The notes: generated from the letters alone by a model not told the origin. DNA of 14,504 nt from CAYTRP01 sp964625145 (GCA_964625145.1 CAZVAQ010000086.1:1-14504), one strand, 5' to 3'. Numbered from the stretch's first letter, positions 1-7,269 are shown. Numbers and translations: made by a program.

Positions 1-239
1 TCGGCGACCTGGCACACACTTGCATGCGCAGCGTCGGTCGCGAAGTTCCAATTGTGTGCGATGAGCAGCGCCTGCGCCCTGCCGCCAGCGAGGTCGAGCG
101 CCTCCTCGCCGACAATGCCCGCGCACGGGACATCCTGAACTGGCAACCGCGCACCTCGCTCGAGGATGGCATCACCGCGACCGCCGAATGGATGTGCGGC
201 CGCATCGCCTCCAACGCACAGACGCACTACGCGATCTGA
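1..239 (+). CDS. C-terminal part of an NAD-dependent nucleotide-sugar epimerase/dehydratase (extended SDR), 5' truncated
   Basis: Only about the last 79 codons are present; the frame is already open at base 3 and ends with TGA at 237-239. The visible protein carries the pattern RPAASEVERLLADNARAR, then ILNWQPRTSLEDGI and a late EWM. This matches the C-terminal substrate-binding region of extended short-chain dehydrogenases such as nucleotide-sugar 4-epimerases and 4,6-dehydratases, where the SEV..L..D..KA...LGW.P...L.EGL..T..W pattern is typical. The Rossmann domain (GxxGxxG) and the YxxxK catalytic pair lie outside the window, so exact chemistry and substrate cannot be called. Such enzymes usually feed surface-polysaccharide or glycoprotein sugar pathways. 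The next gene is convergent, so no operon partner is visible downstream. Confidence 0.8.
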   Translation, partial: GDLAHTCMRSVGREVPIVCDEQRLRPAASEVERLLADNARARDILNWQPRTSLEDGITATAEWMCGRIASNAQTHYAI

Positions 240-290
240 GCTTTCACTTGAGCTGAGCCAATTGCGGAGTGCCAGAAGTCACCCTCACAA

Positions 291-319
291 AGTAGCATGG
301 GCAAGATGCCCCAGCTACT
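291..319. repeat. Intergenic palindromic repeat (GGGCA-aga-TGCCC core)
   Basis: Two nested perfect arms, AGTAGC/GCTACT (291-296, 314-319) and GGGCA/TGCCC (299-303, 307-311), separated by 2-nt mismatches, form one hairpin with an AGA loop. No T-run follows on either strand, so it does not look like an intrinsic terminator for the epimerase gene ending at 239. The core with flanking ATGGGCAAGATGCCC resembles a dispersed palindrome that I recall from intergenic DNA of PVC-type and similar genomes; that resemblance is memory, not a search. Confidence 0.6.
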
Positions 320-372
320 CCACTTTGAAATCCATTCTTGTACCGATAGTATTTCGCAGCATGCCTTGAGAA

Positions 373-434
373 GCACTCGACTGAGTGCATCACACGCAAC
401 TCCCGATCAACATGATCCCGGATGGGATGCCACA
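373..434. repeat. Hairpin plus dispersed repeat copy A (ATCCC-GGAT-GGGAT)
   Basis: Two features lie together. The first is a 6-bp hairpin, GCACTC-gact-GAGTGC (373-388). The second is a short palindrome, ATCCC-ggat-GGGAT (415-428), followed by GCCACA. The stretch 415-434 is identical, base for base and on the same strand, to 13155-13174 near the other end of the window, both times in non-coding DNA. A 20-base exact match 12.7 kb apart, inside two hairpin clusters, supports a dispersed repeat family. No coding content is seen here. Confidence 0.65.
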
Positions 435-484
435 AGTCGCGACAACAACACGCGACCTGCGAAGCAACCACTGCAATGCGCCCC

Positions 485-527
485 AAAAAGAAAGCCGCCC
501 GGGAAGCCTTTGGGGCCTCCCGGGCGG
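485..527 (-). terminator. Intrinsic (Rho-independent) terminator of the large secreted-protein gene
   Basis: A 14-bp stem with a single mismatch is formed by 495-508 and 514-527 around a 5-nt loop. Read on the minus strand, the stem is followed directly by a T-rich tract (complement of 485-493, TTTCTTTTT). It sits about 30 bases past the stop codon of the minus-strand gene that ends at 558. Stem strength, T-tract polarity and position all point to transcription termination of that gene. Confidence 0.9.
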
Positions 528-557
528 GGTCAGGGTTTGGGGGTTTCTAGCCGCTGA

Positions 558-3500
558 TCAGGGGTTGACGATCATGTCGACCAGGGCCGCGAGGTCATCG
601 GCGTCGATGTCATTGTCGCCGTCGACGTCACCAACCACGAGTTCGATCTCGCCTGCCGTGTCATTGGCCAGAGCGTCGGCCAAGGCCGTCACGTCAGCCA
701 CGTTGACAACTTCGTCACCCGTGATGTCGCCCAGAATGCCTTCCGGCTCTTCCGGGTCAGGATCGATCGCATCGCCAGGCATCAGCGGACCTTCGTGAGC
801 GCCGCGGTAGGCCTTCACAGCGCTGCGCGGATTGCCATCGATGTCGGCATTGCCACCAGGCAGGTCCGTCAGCAGGCCGGGGACGCCAGCCCAAACCGAC
901 GAATCGCCGGGGACACCAGTCCAACGGAAGTTCGGCAGGACCGGGTTGTCCGGATCCGTCACGCGATCCGCAACCGCCGTCCAGGTACCGGTGAAGCCCT
1001 CAACGGGGTTCTCTTCCGGAGCAATCGGGATGACTGCCTCGTCGGAGTGCGCGCCCGTGCCGCTGGCTGTGCGCCATGCAGCGATGTCAGGCGAGAGAAC
1101 GCCAGCGATGCGGCCGTAGTTGGGGAAAACCGGCGCCGGCGGATCGCCGACTTCGGCGGCCACAAGGTGGACGGTGTTGTAATCCTCGCGGAAATCAGCC
1201 AGCTTCTGCTCCGTGGTGTTGAACACGGAGACCGCAGGCTCTTCCACGCGGATCAGGTTGTTGCGGGCATTGACAGTTGCCCGGCCGGCGGTGGGTGCGA
1301 AGTGGAACACACTGGACGCCCCTGGCGGGTAAGCCGGGTTCACACCCTGGGCACCCGCACGGATGTAGATGCTGTTGTGCAGCGCGTTCAGACGGGCCGG
1401 GGAAACCGCGCCGGTCACGAAGACCTGCAGCTTGCCGATGGTCGCCGACGTGTTCGTCTGCAGAGAGAACATGTTGTTGTAGAAGTTGAACGTCTGGTCC
1501 TGCGGCGTCTCGCCGAAGTCGAACGAGATGAACGCGGGGCCGTTCACCGTTGAGGTCTGCTGCGCTAACATGTCGAAGTAGTTGTTGTAGATGTTGGTCG
1601 TCGTGGCAATCGCATGGGCGAACGACGTGCTCGTGAAGAAGTAGAAGCCACGAGAGTCGAGTTCAACCGCGGGCTGACGGCAATAGAACTCGTTGCCGTA
1701 GACCGTGGCACCCAGACCGGACGGATAGAAGAAGATCGCCGAGCTGTTGTACTCGATCCGGTTGTTCCGGATGACCATGCCCGTGGCAGAGGTCGTGATG
1801 GTCGCGTTCTGGTTCTGGAGAACGATGCCGACGTGGGCGCCATTCGTGCTCGCCGCGCGGATCAGGTTGTTCTCGATCAGCAGGTCGTCGGCGTGGTAAT
1901 CAACGCCGCCCAGGTTGGCCGAGTTCATCGCGATCACCGCGCCCACGCTGGACGTTGAATCCAGGACCATGTTGCGGATGATCGTGCCCTTCGCGCCACC
2001 AGTCAGGTTGATGTGACGTCCGGGACCCTGGAAGGTCAGCTGGGTGCCACTGGGCGAGCCAGCGGGACGGCCGTCAATCACGACACCTTCGGTGATGACA
2101 ACGTCGTTGTTGACGCCTTGGTTGGCGCCAATGGCCAGCTGGCCGCTGTACCACACGCTGGAGGTCGCCGGTGCGACTTCCCACGAAACCGTCGCATCAA
2201 CGCCATTGGCCGGGCGGATGATGACGCCACCGCCACCGGTTGTGTCGATGCCCAGGCGCGACACGCGCGTCTCAAGCAGGTCGGTCTCGATGAGGATGGT
2301 CAGCACTTGGCCGCCCGTCGTCCCCAGCGAGCTCACCGCGTCAACCGCGTCGGCCAGGGTCTCGTACAGCTGCGTGCCGCTGGTACCAACGGTGATCGTG
2401 TCGATGCCGGGGCCCAGCGTCCAGCGCGAGCCACCGCCCAGGTTCTGGAAGGGGCTGCCGCCGTCATAGGCATCGGCATTCGGCTTGGCCGCGCCAACAT
2501 AACTCAGGTTCGTCGGGGCCAAGTAGAAGTCCGGGCCGGAACGGTTCGAGGAATAGGTGGTCGAGCGGAAGGCCGGGTTGGCATTGATGGGCGCCGGCTG
2601 GCCAAAGCTGCCGACGTCCAGCGCGTTCGCCGGAGCATTGATCGCCGTCGCCAAGGCATCAGGCCCGGCAGTAACGAGTGCACCATAATCCACGAGGATG
2701 GTGAGCTCAGCCGCTCCCGGCGAGTTGATGCCCGTGTCCCCAGGACCGGCGATCACGGCGTCCTGAAGCTCGATGCTCCAGAAGTTTGTACGAGTGGCCG
2801 AGTCAAGGATGCCCGAACCGTTGTCGTACAGCGTGATGCGCGCGGCGGAGATACCCTGCCCCGAGGAGGTACGGATACCAGCCGTCGTGCTGCCGGAGAT
2901 GATCACATCGCTCAGGTCATAGTTGAAGAGCGGGGAATCATATCCGCCGCTCTGGACGTCCAGACCAACGGTGTGGCCATGGATCAGCGTGTTGCGGATC
3001 TGGTATTGCTGTGCGCTGCTATAGGCAACACCGTGCACGCCGTTGTTGAGGATCTGGTTCGGATTGGCGAACGTCGCATTCATCGTCAGCGAGGCGCTGC
3101 CGGAAATGCTGAGGCCCGATCCGCCGTTGTCCGCAATCAGGCTGCCGCCAGAGATCGTAACCGCGCCACTGGTGCTCTGGACACCTGCGCCGCCGTTGTT
3201 CACGACGTCGGCGTTGGCAAGCGTGACGGGGCCGGCCGCGGAGACGCCCGGGCCGCTGTTGGACGAAATCGTGGCGTTGGTCAAATTGACCGAACCACCA
3301 GACAGGTCCACACCGTCGACGTTCTGGGTGATGACCACGTTCGTGCCCGAGACACTGGCGCCGCTGATCGTCAAGCCGTCACCGGCCCGCACCAGCGAAC
3401 CATCGAAGGCGCGCGAGCCGTCCAGCAGGTCGGCGGGAATGTCACCGGTGGAGGTATACGTGTTCGCATCGGCCGGCAGGGCGCCGATCCACACGTCATC

Positions 3501-5399
3501 CAGCGTCTGCGTGCCACTGGAGGCGTTGACGAGCGTGCCCGTCGGCGTCGAGGTGCTCGACGCGGCAATATACAGCCCGTCGATCGAGACATTTCTGCCG
3601 AGTTCCCACGTGCTGCCCCGTTGCAGGACCAGCACGGNNNNNNNNNNGGGACCGTTCGGGGTCACGATCTCGAAGTCATCGGCATCCAACGCTGCCGTCA
3701 AGTCGGGCAGTTCCTCGTCAAACGGACCGAAGGAGTTGACCTCGATGCGGTTGGTGCCGGCGAACCCGTTGTTGATCCCGCCGGGGCCGAAGCTCAGGAT
3801 GGCTTCGCGCAGCGACGTAAAGTTCACGACGCCGTCCGAAGGACCATCCTGATCGACGAAGACCAGGTTGGACTTGTCGAACGTGATTGTCGCAAAGTAA
3901 CCGGTCGGAGACTCGGTCGTGATGTCGTACTCAGCCGGCGGATCCTCTTCCGACGCACGGGCCGGAGGCGAGAACGAGTGAATCTCCTCGCCGGCGCGGT
4001 TCGTCGTGTACAAGTTGCCCTGCCAGTCGGTCGCGATGCCATGGCCGAGCTGGCTGCTGGAGTATGCCGCCGGGAACAGCGTCGAGTCGGCATAGTTGAT
4101 GATCATGTCGTCGGTGGTGAGCTGGTACGGATTGCTGGCCAGCTCATCATCGGCCACATTGCCCACACGGTAAATACCACGCGGGTTGGCGCCGCTGGCA
4201 TTGGCGACATACACCTCGCCGGTGAGGCGATCAATGTGCAGGGCGTTGAAGTTCACCGAATTGACCGGTGCGATCACGTTCCATGCAGCATTCGTCTCAT
4301 CCAGCAGGACGCCGGGAGCGGCGTCCACATCCGCCTTGTTCCAGCGATAGAGACGGCCGTCACCATCGGGCAGGCGCGTCAGGTGGTACACGTTGCCTGC
4401 GGCATCGACATTGACATCCATCGCGTAGCGGGCTTGCCCCTCAAGCGTGGCCGGCGTCAGGATCTCCGGCGCGGCCGAGAGGGTGTAAGGAGGCGTGGTG
4501 TCCATCGCGATGCGATACAACACGTTGCCCATCGCGACGAACGCGACGCGTTCGCTGTTGTCATTCACGCCGATGGCAAAACCGCGGGGGAACAGGGCAT
4601 TGGACCACGAGCTGGTCGAGTCCAGGTCAATGTCCGCCGCGTTCTGGGCACCGATGTTCAGATAACCAGCCTTGGCGGGAGCCGTCTGGCCACCCCACCA
4701 AAGGATGTCGGGATCCAGCGGGTCGATGTCGGTCTTCCAGAGGGCGAAGTTGCCGGGAGTCGCTTTTTCAGGGTGCTGGCCACGCACGTTGGCGGCACCG
4801 CCACCATTGCCCAGAACAGGGGCCAAGTCCGCTCCCAGCAACACGACACCAGCAACACCGGATGGAGTGTAGGAGTGGGACACAAAGAGGAGGCCGAACT
4901 GGTCAGAGGTCGGATCCGTCGGAATCTCCAGGTCGTTGGCCGAGTATCCGCCAAACAGCGACTGCTGCGGAGTCGCCTTGCCACTGGAGTTGGCCGTGTT
5001 CCGCGTCCAGGTCGTGCTGCCGTCGGTCTTCTGGACACGCACACGGATCGTGAACTGGTCGGGGCCCAGCGGCAGCAGATTGCCTTCCTCGTCACGGTTA
5101 TCCCAGGAAATCGCGTGCCGGCCCACCTGGGTTTCCGGATCGGGAGCCTCGAATTGATACGTGCGGACCACCACGTCGTCCGTGAGGTTGTACACCTCGA
5201 CGGTCACAGCGTCGGCGTCCTCATTCAATGTGTACAGCAGGTCGGTGTTCAGGAACTTGTTAATCTGCGTCTCGCCGAACCGAATCTGCGAGGCGTACGG
5301 GACGGCTGCCACTTGGCTCGCGGTCATGGAGAGTCCCAGCGCGAGCGCCAGTACTCCGCCACCACCGGCAAGCCCTGAAGCAAGTTTGCTCTTTTTCAT
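558..5399 (-). CDS. Large secreted mosaic protein: FlgD-like Ig, propeller-like segment, right-handed beta-helix, dockerin-like C-terminus
   Basis: About 1613 residues across a 10-N gap. ATG at 5399 is chosen because AGGAAG (complement of 5406-5411) sits 6 bases upstream; an in-frame TTG at 5405 abuts that ribosome site and is unlikely. Visible regions: a signal peptide (1 to ~32: KKSK, a Gly/Ala/Leu core, then SQVAA); an Ig-like fold like that of FlgD (~50-125, core SWDNRDEEGNLLPLG); a propeller-like segment (~180-510) with IDRLTGEVYVAN and TDWQGNLYTTN; a TSLREAI motif near 535, typical of proteins with beta-helix repeats; Asn/Gly/Ser-rich helix coils such as LTNATISSNSGPGV; a second helix region with NNYFD and NNLIR turns; and a C-terminal dockerin-like pair, GDITGDEVVNVADV and GDVDGDNDIDADDL, each an EF-hand-like calcium loop. 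Probably extracellular. I see no polysaccharide-lyase active site, so an enzymatic role is unproven. It is monocistronic: terminator at 485-527, opposite-strand features upstream. Confidence 0.88.
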   Translation of the reverse strand: MKKSKLASGLAGGGGVLALALGLSMTASQVAAVPYASQIRFGETQINKFLNTDLLYTLNEDADAVTVEVYNLTDDVVVRTYQFEAPDPETQVGRHAISWDNRDEEGNLLPLGPDQFTIRVRVQKTDGSTTWTRNTANSSGKATPQQSLFGGYSANDLEIPTDPTSDQFGLLFVSHSYTPSGVAGVVLLGADLAPVLGNGGGAANVRGQHPEKATPGNFALWKTDIDPLDPDILWWGGQTAPAKAGYLNIGAQNAADIDLDSTSSWSNALFPRGFAIGVNDNSERVAFVAMGNVLYRIAMDTTPPYTLSAAPEILTPATLEGQARYAMDVNVDAAGNVYHLTRLPDGDGRLYRWNKADVDAAPGVLLDETNAAWNVIAPVNSVNFNALHIDRLTGEVYVANASGANPRGIYRVGNVADDELASNPYQLTTDDMIINYADSTLFPAAYSSSQLGHGIATDWQGNLYTTNRAGEEIHSFSPPARASEEDPPAEYDITTESPTGYFATITFDKSNLVFVDQDGPSDGVVNFTSLREAILSFGPGGINNGFAGTNRIEVNSFGPFDEELPDLTAALDADDFEIVTPNGPXXXXVLVLQRGSTWELGRNVSIDGLYIAASSTSTPTGTLVNASSGTQTLDDVWIGALPADANTYTSTGDIPADLLDGSRAFDGSLVRAGDGLTISGASVSGTNVVITQNVDGVDLSGGSVNLTNATISSNSGPGVSAAGPVTLANADVVNNGGAGVQSTSGAVTISGGSLIADNGGSGLSISGSASLTMNATFANPNQILNNGVHGVAYSSAQQYQIRNTLIHGHTVGLDVQSGGYDSPLFNYDLSDVIISGSTTAGIRTSSGQGISAARITLYDNGSGILDSATRTNFWSIELQDAVIAGPGDTGINSPGAAELTILVDYGALVTAGPDALATAINAPANALDVGSFGQPAPINANPAFRSTTYSSNRSGPDFYLAPTNLSYVGAAKPNADAYDGGSPFQNLGGGSRWTLGPGIDTITVGTSGTQLYETLADAVDAVSSLGTTGGQVLTILIETDLLETRVSRLGIDTTGGGGVIIRPANGVDATVSWEVAPATSSVWYSGQLAIGANQGVNNDVVITEGVVIDGRPAGSPSGTQLTFQGPGRHINLTGGAKGTIIRNMVLDSTSSVGAVIAMNSANLGGVDYHADDLLIENNLIRAASTNGAHVGIVLQNQNATITTSATGMVIRNNRIEYNSSAIFFYPSGLGATVYGNEFYCRQPAVELDSRGFYFFTSTSFAHAIATTTNIYNNYFDMLAQQTSTVNGPAFISFDFGETPQDQTFNFYNNMFSLQTNTSATIGKLQVFVTGAVSPARLNALHNSIYIRAGAQGVNPAYPPGASSVFHFAPTAGRATVNARNNLIRVEEPAVSVFNTTEQKLADFREDYNTVHLVAAEVGDPPAPVFPNYGRIAGVLSPDIAAWRTASGTGAHSDEAVIPIAPEENPVEGFTGTWTAVADRVTDPDNPVLPNFRWTGVPGDSSVWAGVPGLLTDLPGGNADIDGNPRSAVKAYRGAHEGPLMPGDAIDPDPEEPEGILGDITGDEVVNVADVTALADALANDTAGEIELVVGDVDGDNDIDADDLAALVDMIVNP
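3638..3647. other. Assembly gap of 10 N inside the large secreted-protein gene
   Basis: Ten consecutive N bases. The minus-strand reading frame is open on both sides in the same phase when the gap is counted as 10 bases, and the protein text reads sensibly across it (IVTPNGP before, VLVLQRGSTWELG after, in the beta-helix entry region). The true length is unknown, since fixed-length N runs are a scaffolding convention, so repeat coils could be missing here. Confidence 0.97.
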
Positions 5400-5444
5400 G
5401 GGCAACTTCCTGTCATGGGGTTTTGGGAGGGAGGGGGTTGGATC

Positions 5445-5464
5445 GGACGGGAAAATTCCTGTCC
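5445..5464 (-). promoter_or_regulatory. Hairpin in the probable 5' leader of the large secreted-protein gene
   Basis: GGACGGGAA and TTCCTGTCC form a 9-bp inverted repeat around a 2-base centre, with one G-T wobble. It lies about 45 bases upstream of the ATG at 5399, in what would be the untranslated leader or promoter region. A further inverted repeat, GTGCGC/GCGCAC, lies at 5491-5515. They could be an operator, a leader stem or repeat debris. No matching -35/-10 pair was convincing. Confidence 0.3.
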
Positions 5465-5558
5465 GGCCGGTTGCGGTTTTGATTCTCGCTGTGCGCGACG
5501 CGCCGGGCGGCGCACGAGTGAAGAGCGCCGTTCTCTAGGGGCTCCCGGTTCGTCGCAA

Positions 5559-5748
5559 GGGTCCACCCTCTTCACCTGATGCCATTGAGCTTGCCGGTAG
5601 GCTCCGTGCCTCTTGGGCCGCAGCGCGCAAGCGTCCTACCGGGCAGGACAACCGGGTTCCGACGGGCTTGTGGCCCTTAGGAAGGTCGGATCGCAAGGCG
5701 CTGTGGGGACTTACCGCCACGTTCATGCTCCGGGCATGGGGTGAAGAC
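5559..5748 (+). ncRNA. Candidate structured non-coding RNA (about 180-190 nt, possibly 6S-like)
   Basis: The two ends of this gene-free segment pair over long distance. TCTTCACC (5569-5576) pairs with GGTGAAGA (5740-5747), ATGCC (5579-5583) with GGCAT (5733-5737), GAGC (5587-5590) with GCTC (5727-5730), CGGTAGG (5595-5601) with CTTACCG (5710-5716), CTCC (5602-5605) with GGGG (5705-5708), and GTGCC (5606-5610) with GGCGC (5697-5701). Inside, GTCCT/AGGAC (5633-5649) and TCCGAC/GTCGGA (5658-5690, with GGGC/GCCC within) make further hairpins. Four of the pairs are G-T on the plus strand and would be A-C on the minus strand, so plus is the likely sense. The rod-like closing stem with interruptions and the size recall 6S RNA, but I do not recognise its conserved bases, and the inner part looks branched. 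An alternative GCCGGTAGG/CCTACCGGGC hairpin (5593-5643) competes with the long-range stem. No intrinsic terminator follows. Confidence 0.5.
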
Positions 5749-5959
5749 AAAAAATCCTTCAGCGTGTTCACCCATCCTGATCCCAAAGAGAGTGACAAGG
5801 CAACCGAAAAGGAAGCGGTTTAGCCCGCTCCAATTTACCCCCGCTCTCCCGCCGAAATCCACGCCCCCCATCAGGACTCCACCCCCCATCCCAGCCGCCA
5901 AGGCCCCCAACCTGCGATGTCGCCTTGCGTCCCACCGCGCCTGTGCCCCAACAAACGCC

Positions 5960-6397
5960 ATGTCCAGCCAGCCCCCCAGCCACCGCCATCACTACCGCGT
6001 CCGTGCCATCTATCGCGACACCGACCAGATGGGCGTCGTCTACTATGGCAATTATTTCGGATGGATGGAGGCCGCCCGCACCGAATACCTACGGGCCCTG
6101 GGCTGGTCCTACCACCAGATGGAGGCCACCGGTCTCTTCCTCCCCGTCATCCACGCCTCCTGCGACTACAAGGCCCCGGCCCGCTACGACGACATCGTGG
6201 TGATCACCTCCTGGCTGGCGGAACTCACCCGCGTGCGCCTCGAGTTCCGCTATGAGATGCAGATCGAGGGGCGAGAAGGCGTCATAGCTGAGGGCTTGAC
6301 GCGCCACATCTTCACCGGACCCGACTGGAAACCCCGCCGCGCCTCCCACGAGGTGGTCGCCTGTCTGCGGAGAGAAGGGCCCCCTCCCGCCCCATGA
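5960..6397 (+). CDS. YbgC/4-hydroxybenzoyl-CoA-type hotdog-fold acyl-CoA thioesterase
   Basis: A 145-residue protein, normal for single-hotdog thioesterases that hydrolyse acyl-CoA or acyl-ACP thioesters in the cytoplasm. The signature YRDTDQMGVVYYGNY (residues ~18-32) followed by FGWMEAARTEYLR matches the YbgC/4HBT family. The second Asp of DTD (D22) aligns with the catalytic Asp of Pseudomonas 4-HBT (D17). ATG at 5960 is preferred because the family motif begins about 12 residues later. The in-frame sequence upstream (5741-5959) is low-complexity, Pro-rich translation of C-rich DNA and unlike the family; no clear Shine-Dalgarno is seen. In proteobacteria YbgC sits with tol-pal genes; here it is instead coupled by an ATGA overlap to a methyltransferase. 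Substrate is not predictable. Confidence 0.9.
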   Translation: MSSQPPSHRHHYRVRAIYRDTDQMGVVYYGNYFGWMEAARTEYLRALGWSYHQMEATGLFLPVIHASCDYKAPARYDDIVVITSWLAELTRVRLEFRYEMQIEGREGVIAEGLTRHIFTGPDWKPRRASHEVVACLRREGPPPAP

Positions 6398-7170
6398 ACA
6401 TCGCCGAATACGAAAAGATGCACGCCCTGGAGGACACCTACTGGTGGTTCCAAGGGCGAAAGGACATCATCCGCGCGATGCTCGACGCGTGCCTGCCCTC
6501 CGCCCCCCGGCCAGGGCGGGTGCTGGATGTCGGATGCGGCACCGGGCTCATGCTCAAGGAACTGGCCCACTTCCAGCCGGTCGGCTTGGATTTCTCCACC
6601 CACGCCCTCCAATTCTCCCGAAGCCGCGGACTCAAGAACCTGACCCGCGCCGACGTCGTGCATCTCCCCTTCGCCGACAACTCCTTCGACCTGATCCTGG
6701 CGCTGGACCTCATGGAACACGTCAAGAACGACCAACGCCTGATCCGCGAGTTCCATCGAGTCCTGCGGCCGGGCGGCTGCCTGATGGCCACCGTCCCCGC
6801 GCATCCCTATCTGTGGAGCGACCACGACATCGCCCTGCACCACTTCCGCCGCTACACGGCCAAGTCCCTGCGACGACTCCTTGCCACCGGAAAACTGCGA
6901 CCGCTGCGGTTCAGCTACTGCATCACCATCGTGCACCCACCCATCGTCATCTTCCGCCTGGTGCAGAAGACATTCCAGCGACTGGTCTACAAACCCGGCC
7001 AACACCGCCACCGCACCCACCTGATCCGCCTGCCGCAGTGGGCGAACAAGCTGCTCATCAAGGTCCTGCGCCTCGAAGCATCCCTCCTCCGCCGCATCGA
7101 CCTGCCAGTCGGCACCTCGCTCATCACGCTCGCCCAAAAGAAGAGCCCGTCCACAGACTCAACAGATTAA
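6394..7170 (+). CDS. Class I SAM-dependent methyltransferase (Methyltransf_11/23 type)
   Basis: A 258-residue cytoplasmic protein. Motif I, VLDVGCGTG (residues 43-51), binds S-adenosylmethionine. The sequence then gives VGLDFS (motif II-like), ADVVHLPFADNSFDLILALDLMEHV (motifs III and IV) and the post-motif REFHRVLRPGGCLMATVP, all standard for this fold. The N-terminal YEKMHALEDTYWWFQGRKDII is the form common to methyltransferases in glycan and lipid clusters. The C-terminal ~90 residues are basic and hydrophobic (ITIVHPPIVIFRLVQ), suggesting membrane association. The start codon overlaps the thioesterase stop as ATGA, so the pair is probably translationally coupled. The last residues (STDSTD) are encoded by a dispersed CACAGAT-type repeat at 7150-7177, so the natural C-terminus appears to have been altered. 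Substrate unknown. Confidence 0.9.
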   Translation: MNIAEYEKMHALEDTYWWFQGRKDIIRAMLDACLPSAPRPGRVLDVGCGTGLMLKELAHFQPVGLDFSTHALQFSRSRGLKNLTRADVVHLPFADNSFDLILALDLMEHVKNDQRLIREFHRVLRPGGCLMATVPAHPYLWSDHDIALHHFRRYTAKSLRRLLATGKLRPLRFSYCITIVHPPIVIFRLVQKTFQRLVYKPGQHRHRTHLIRLPQWANKLLIKVLRLEASLLRRIDLPVGTSLITLAQKKSPSTDSTD

Positions 7171-7177
7171 CACAGAT
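7150..7177 (+). repeat. CACAGAT-type dispersed repeat overlapping the methyltransferase stop codon
   Basis: The stretch begins TCCACAGA and ends AACACAGAT, closely resembling the TCCACAGATGAACACAGATG segment at 8655-8674 of the kdtA-recR spacer. It encodes the last codons and TAA stop (7168-7170) of the methyltransferase and continues 7 bases past it. This kind of repeat is one I recall as widespread between genes in PVC-like and related genomes. Confidence 0.6.
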
Positions 7178-7207
7178 CTCGAAAACCAATGCAGCAAAGA
7201 CGTGGAA

Positions 7208-7227
7208 GGCGGGCGCCCTCGCCCGCC
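7208..7227. repeat. GC-rich palindromic repeat between convergent genes
   Basis: GGCGGGC (7208-7214) and GCCCGCC (7221-7227) are perfect 7-bp arms around a 6-base loop. It sits in the 99-bp gap between the convergent methyltransferase and waaA genes. No T-run on either side, so a bidirectional terminator role is possible only in a weak, Rho-assisted sense. Its form matches a GC-rich hairpin repeat that I recall from similar genomes. Confidence 0.55.
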
Positions 7228-7269
7228 AATTCGCAAACCCGCAGCTTCAGCTACACAGACAATCTGCGC

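Noticed and set aside
795..1553. 252-codon plus-strand open frame inside the same gene
   Set aside because: Antisense shadow; no ribosome site, no recognisable motif, low-information composition.
2013..5378. Very long open frame (1121 codons) on the plus strand opposite the large secreted-protein gene
   Set aside because: Its translation is Arg/Val/Gly/His-rich without domain motifs, and it mirrors a well-supported minus-strand gene. Long antisense frames are expected in GC-rich genes.
5741..5959. N-terminal extension of the thioesterase frame
   Set aside because: Low-complexity Pro/Ala/Arg translation of C-rich DNA, absent from the thioesterase family, and it would overlap the end of the structured RNA candidate.
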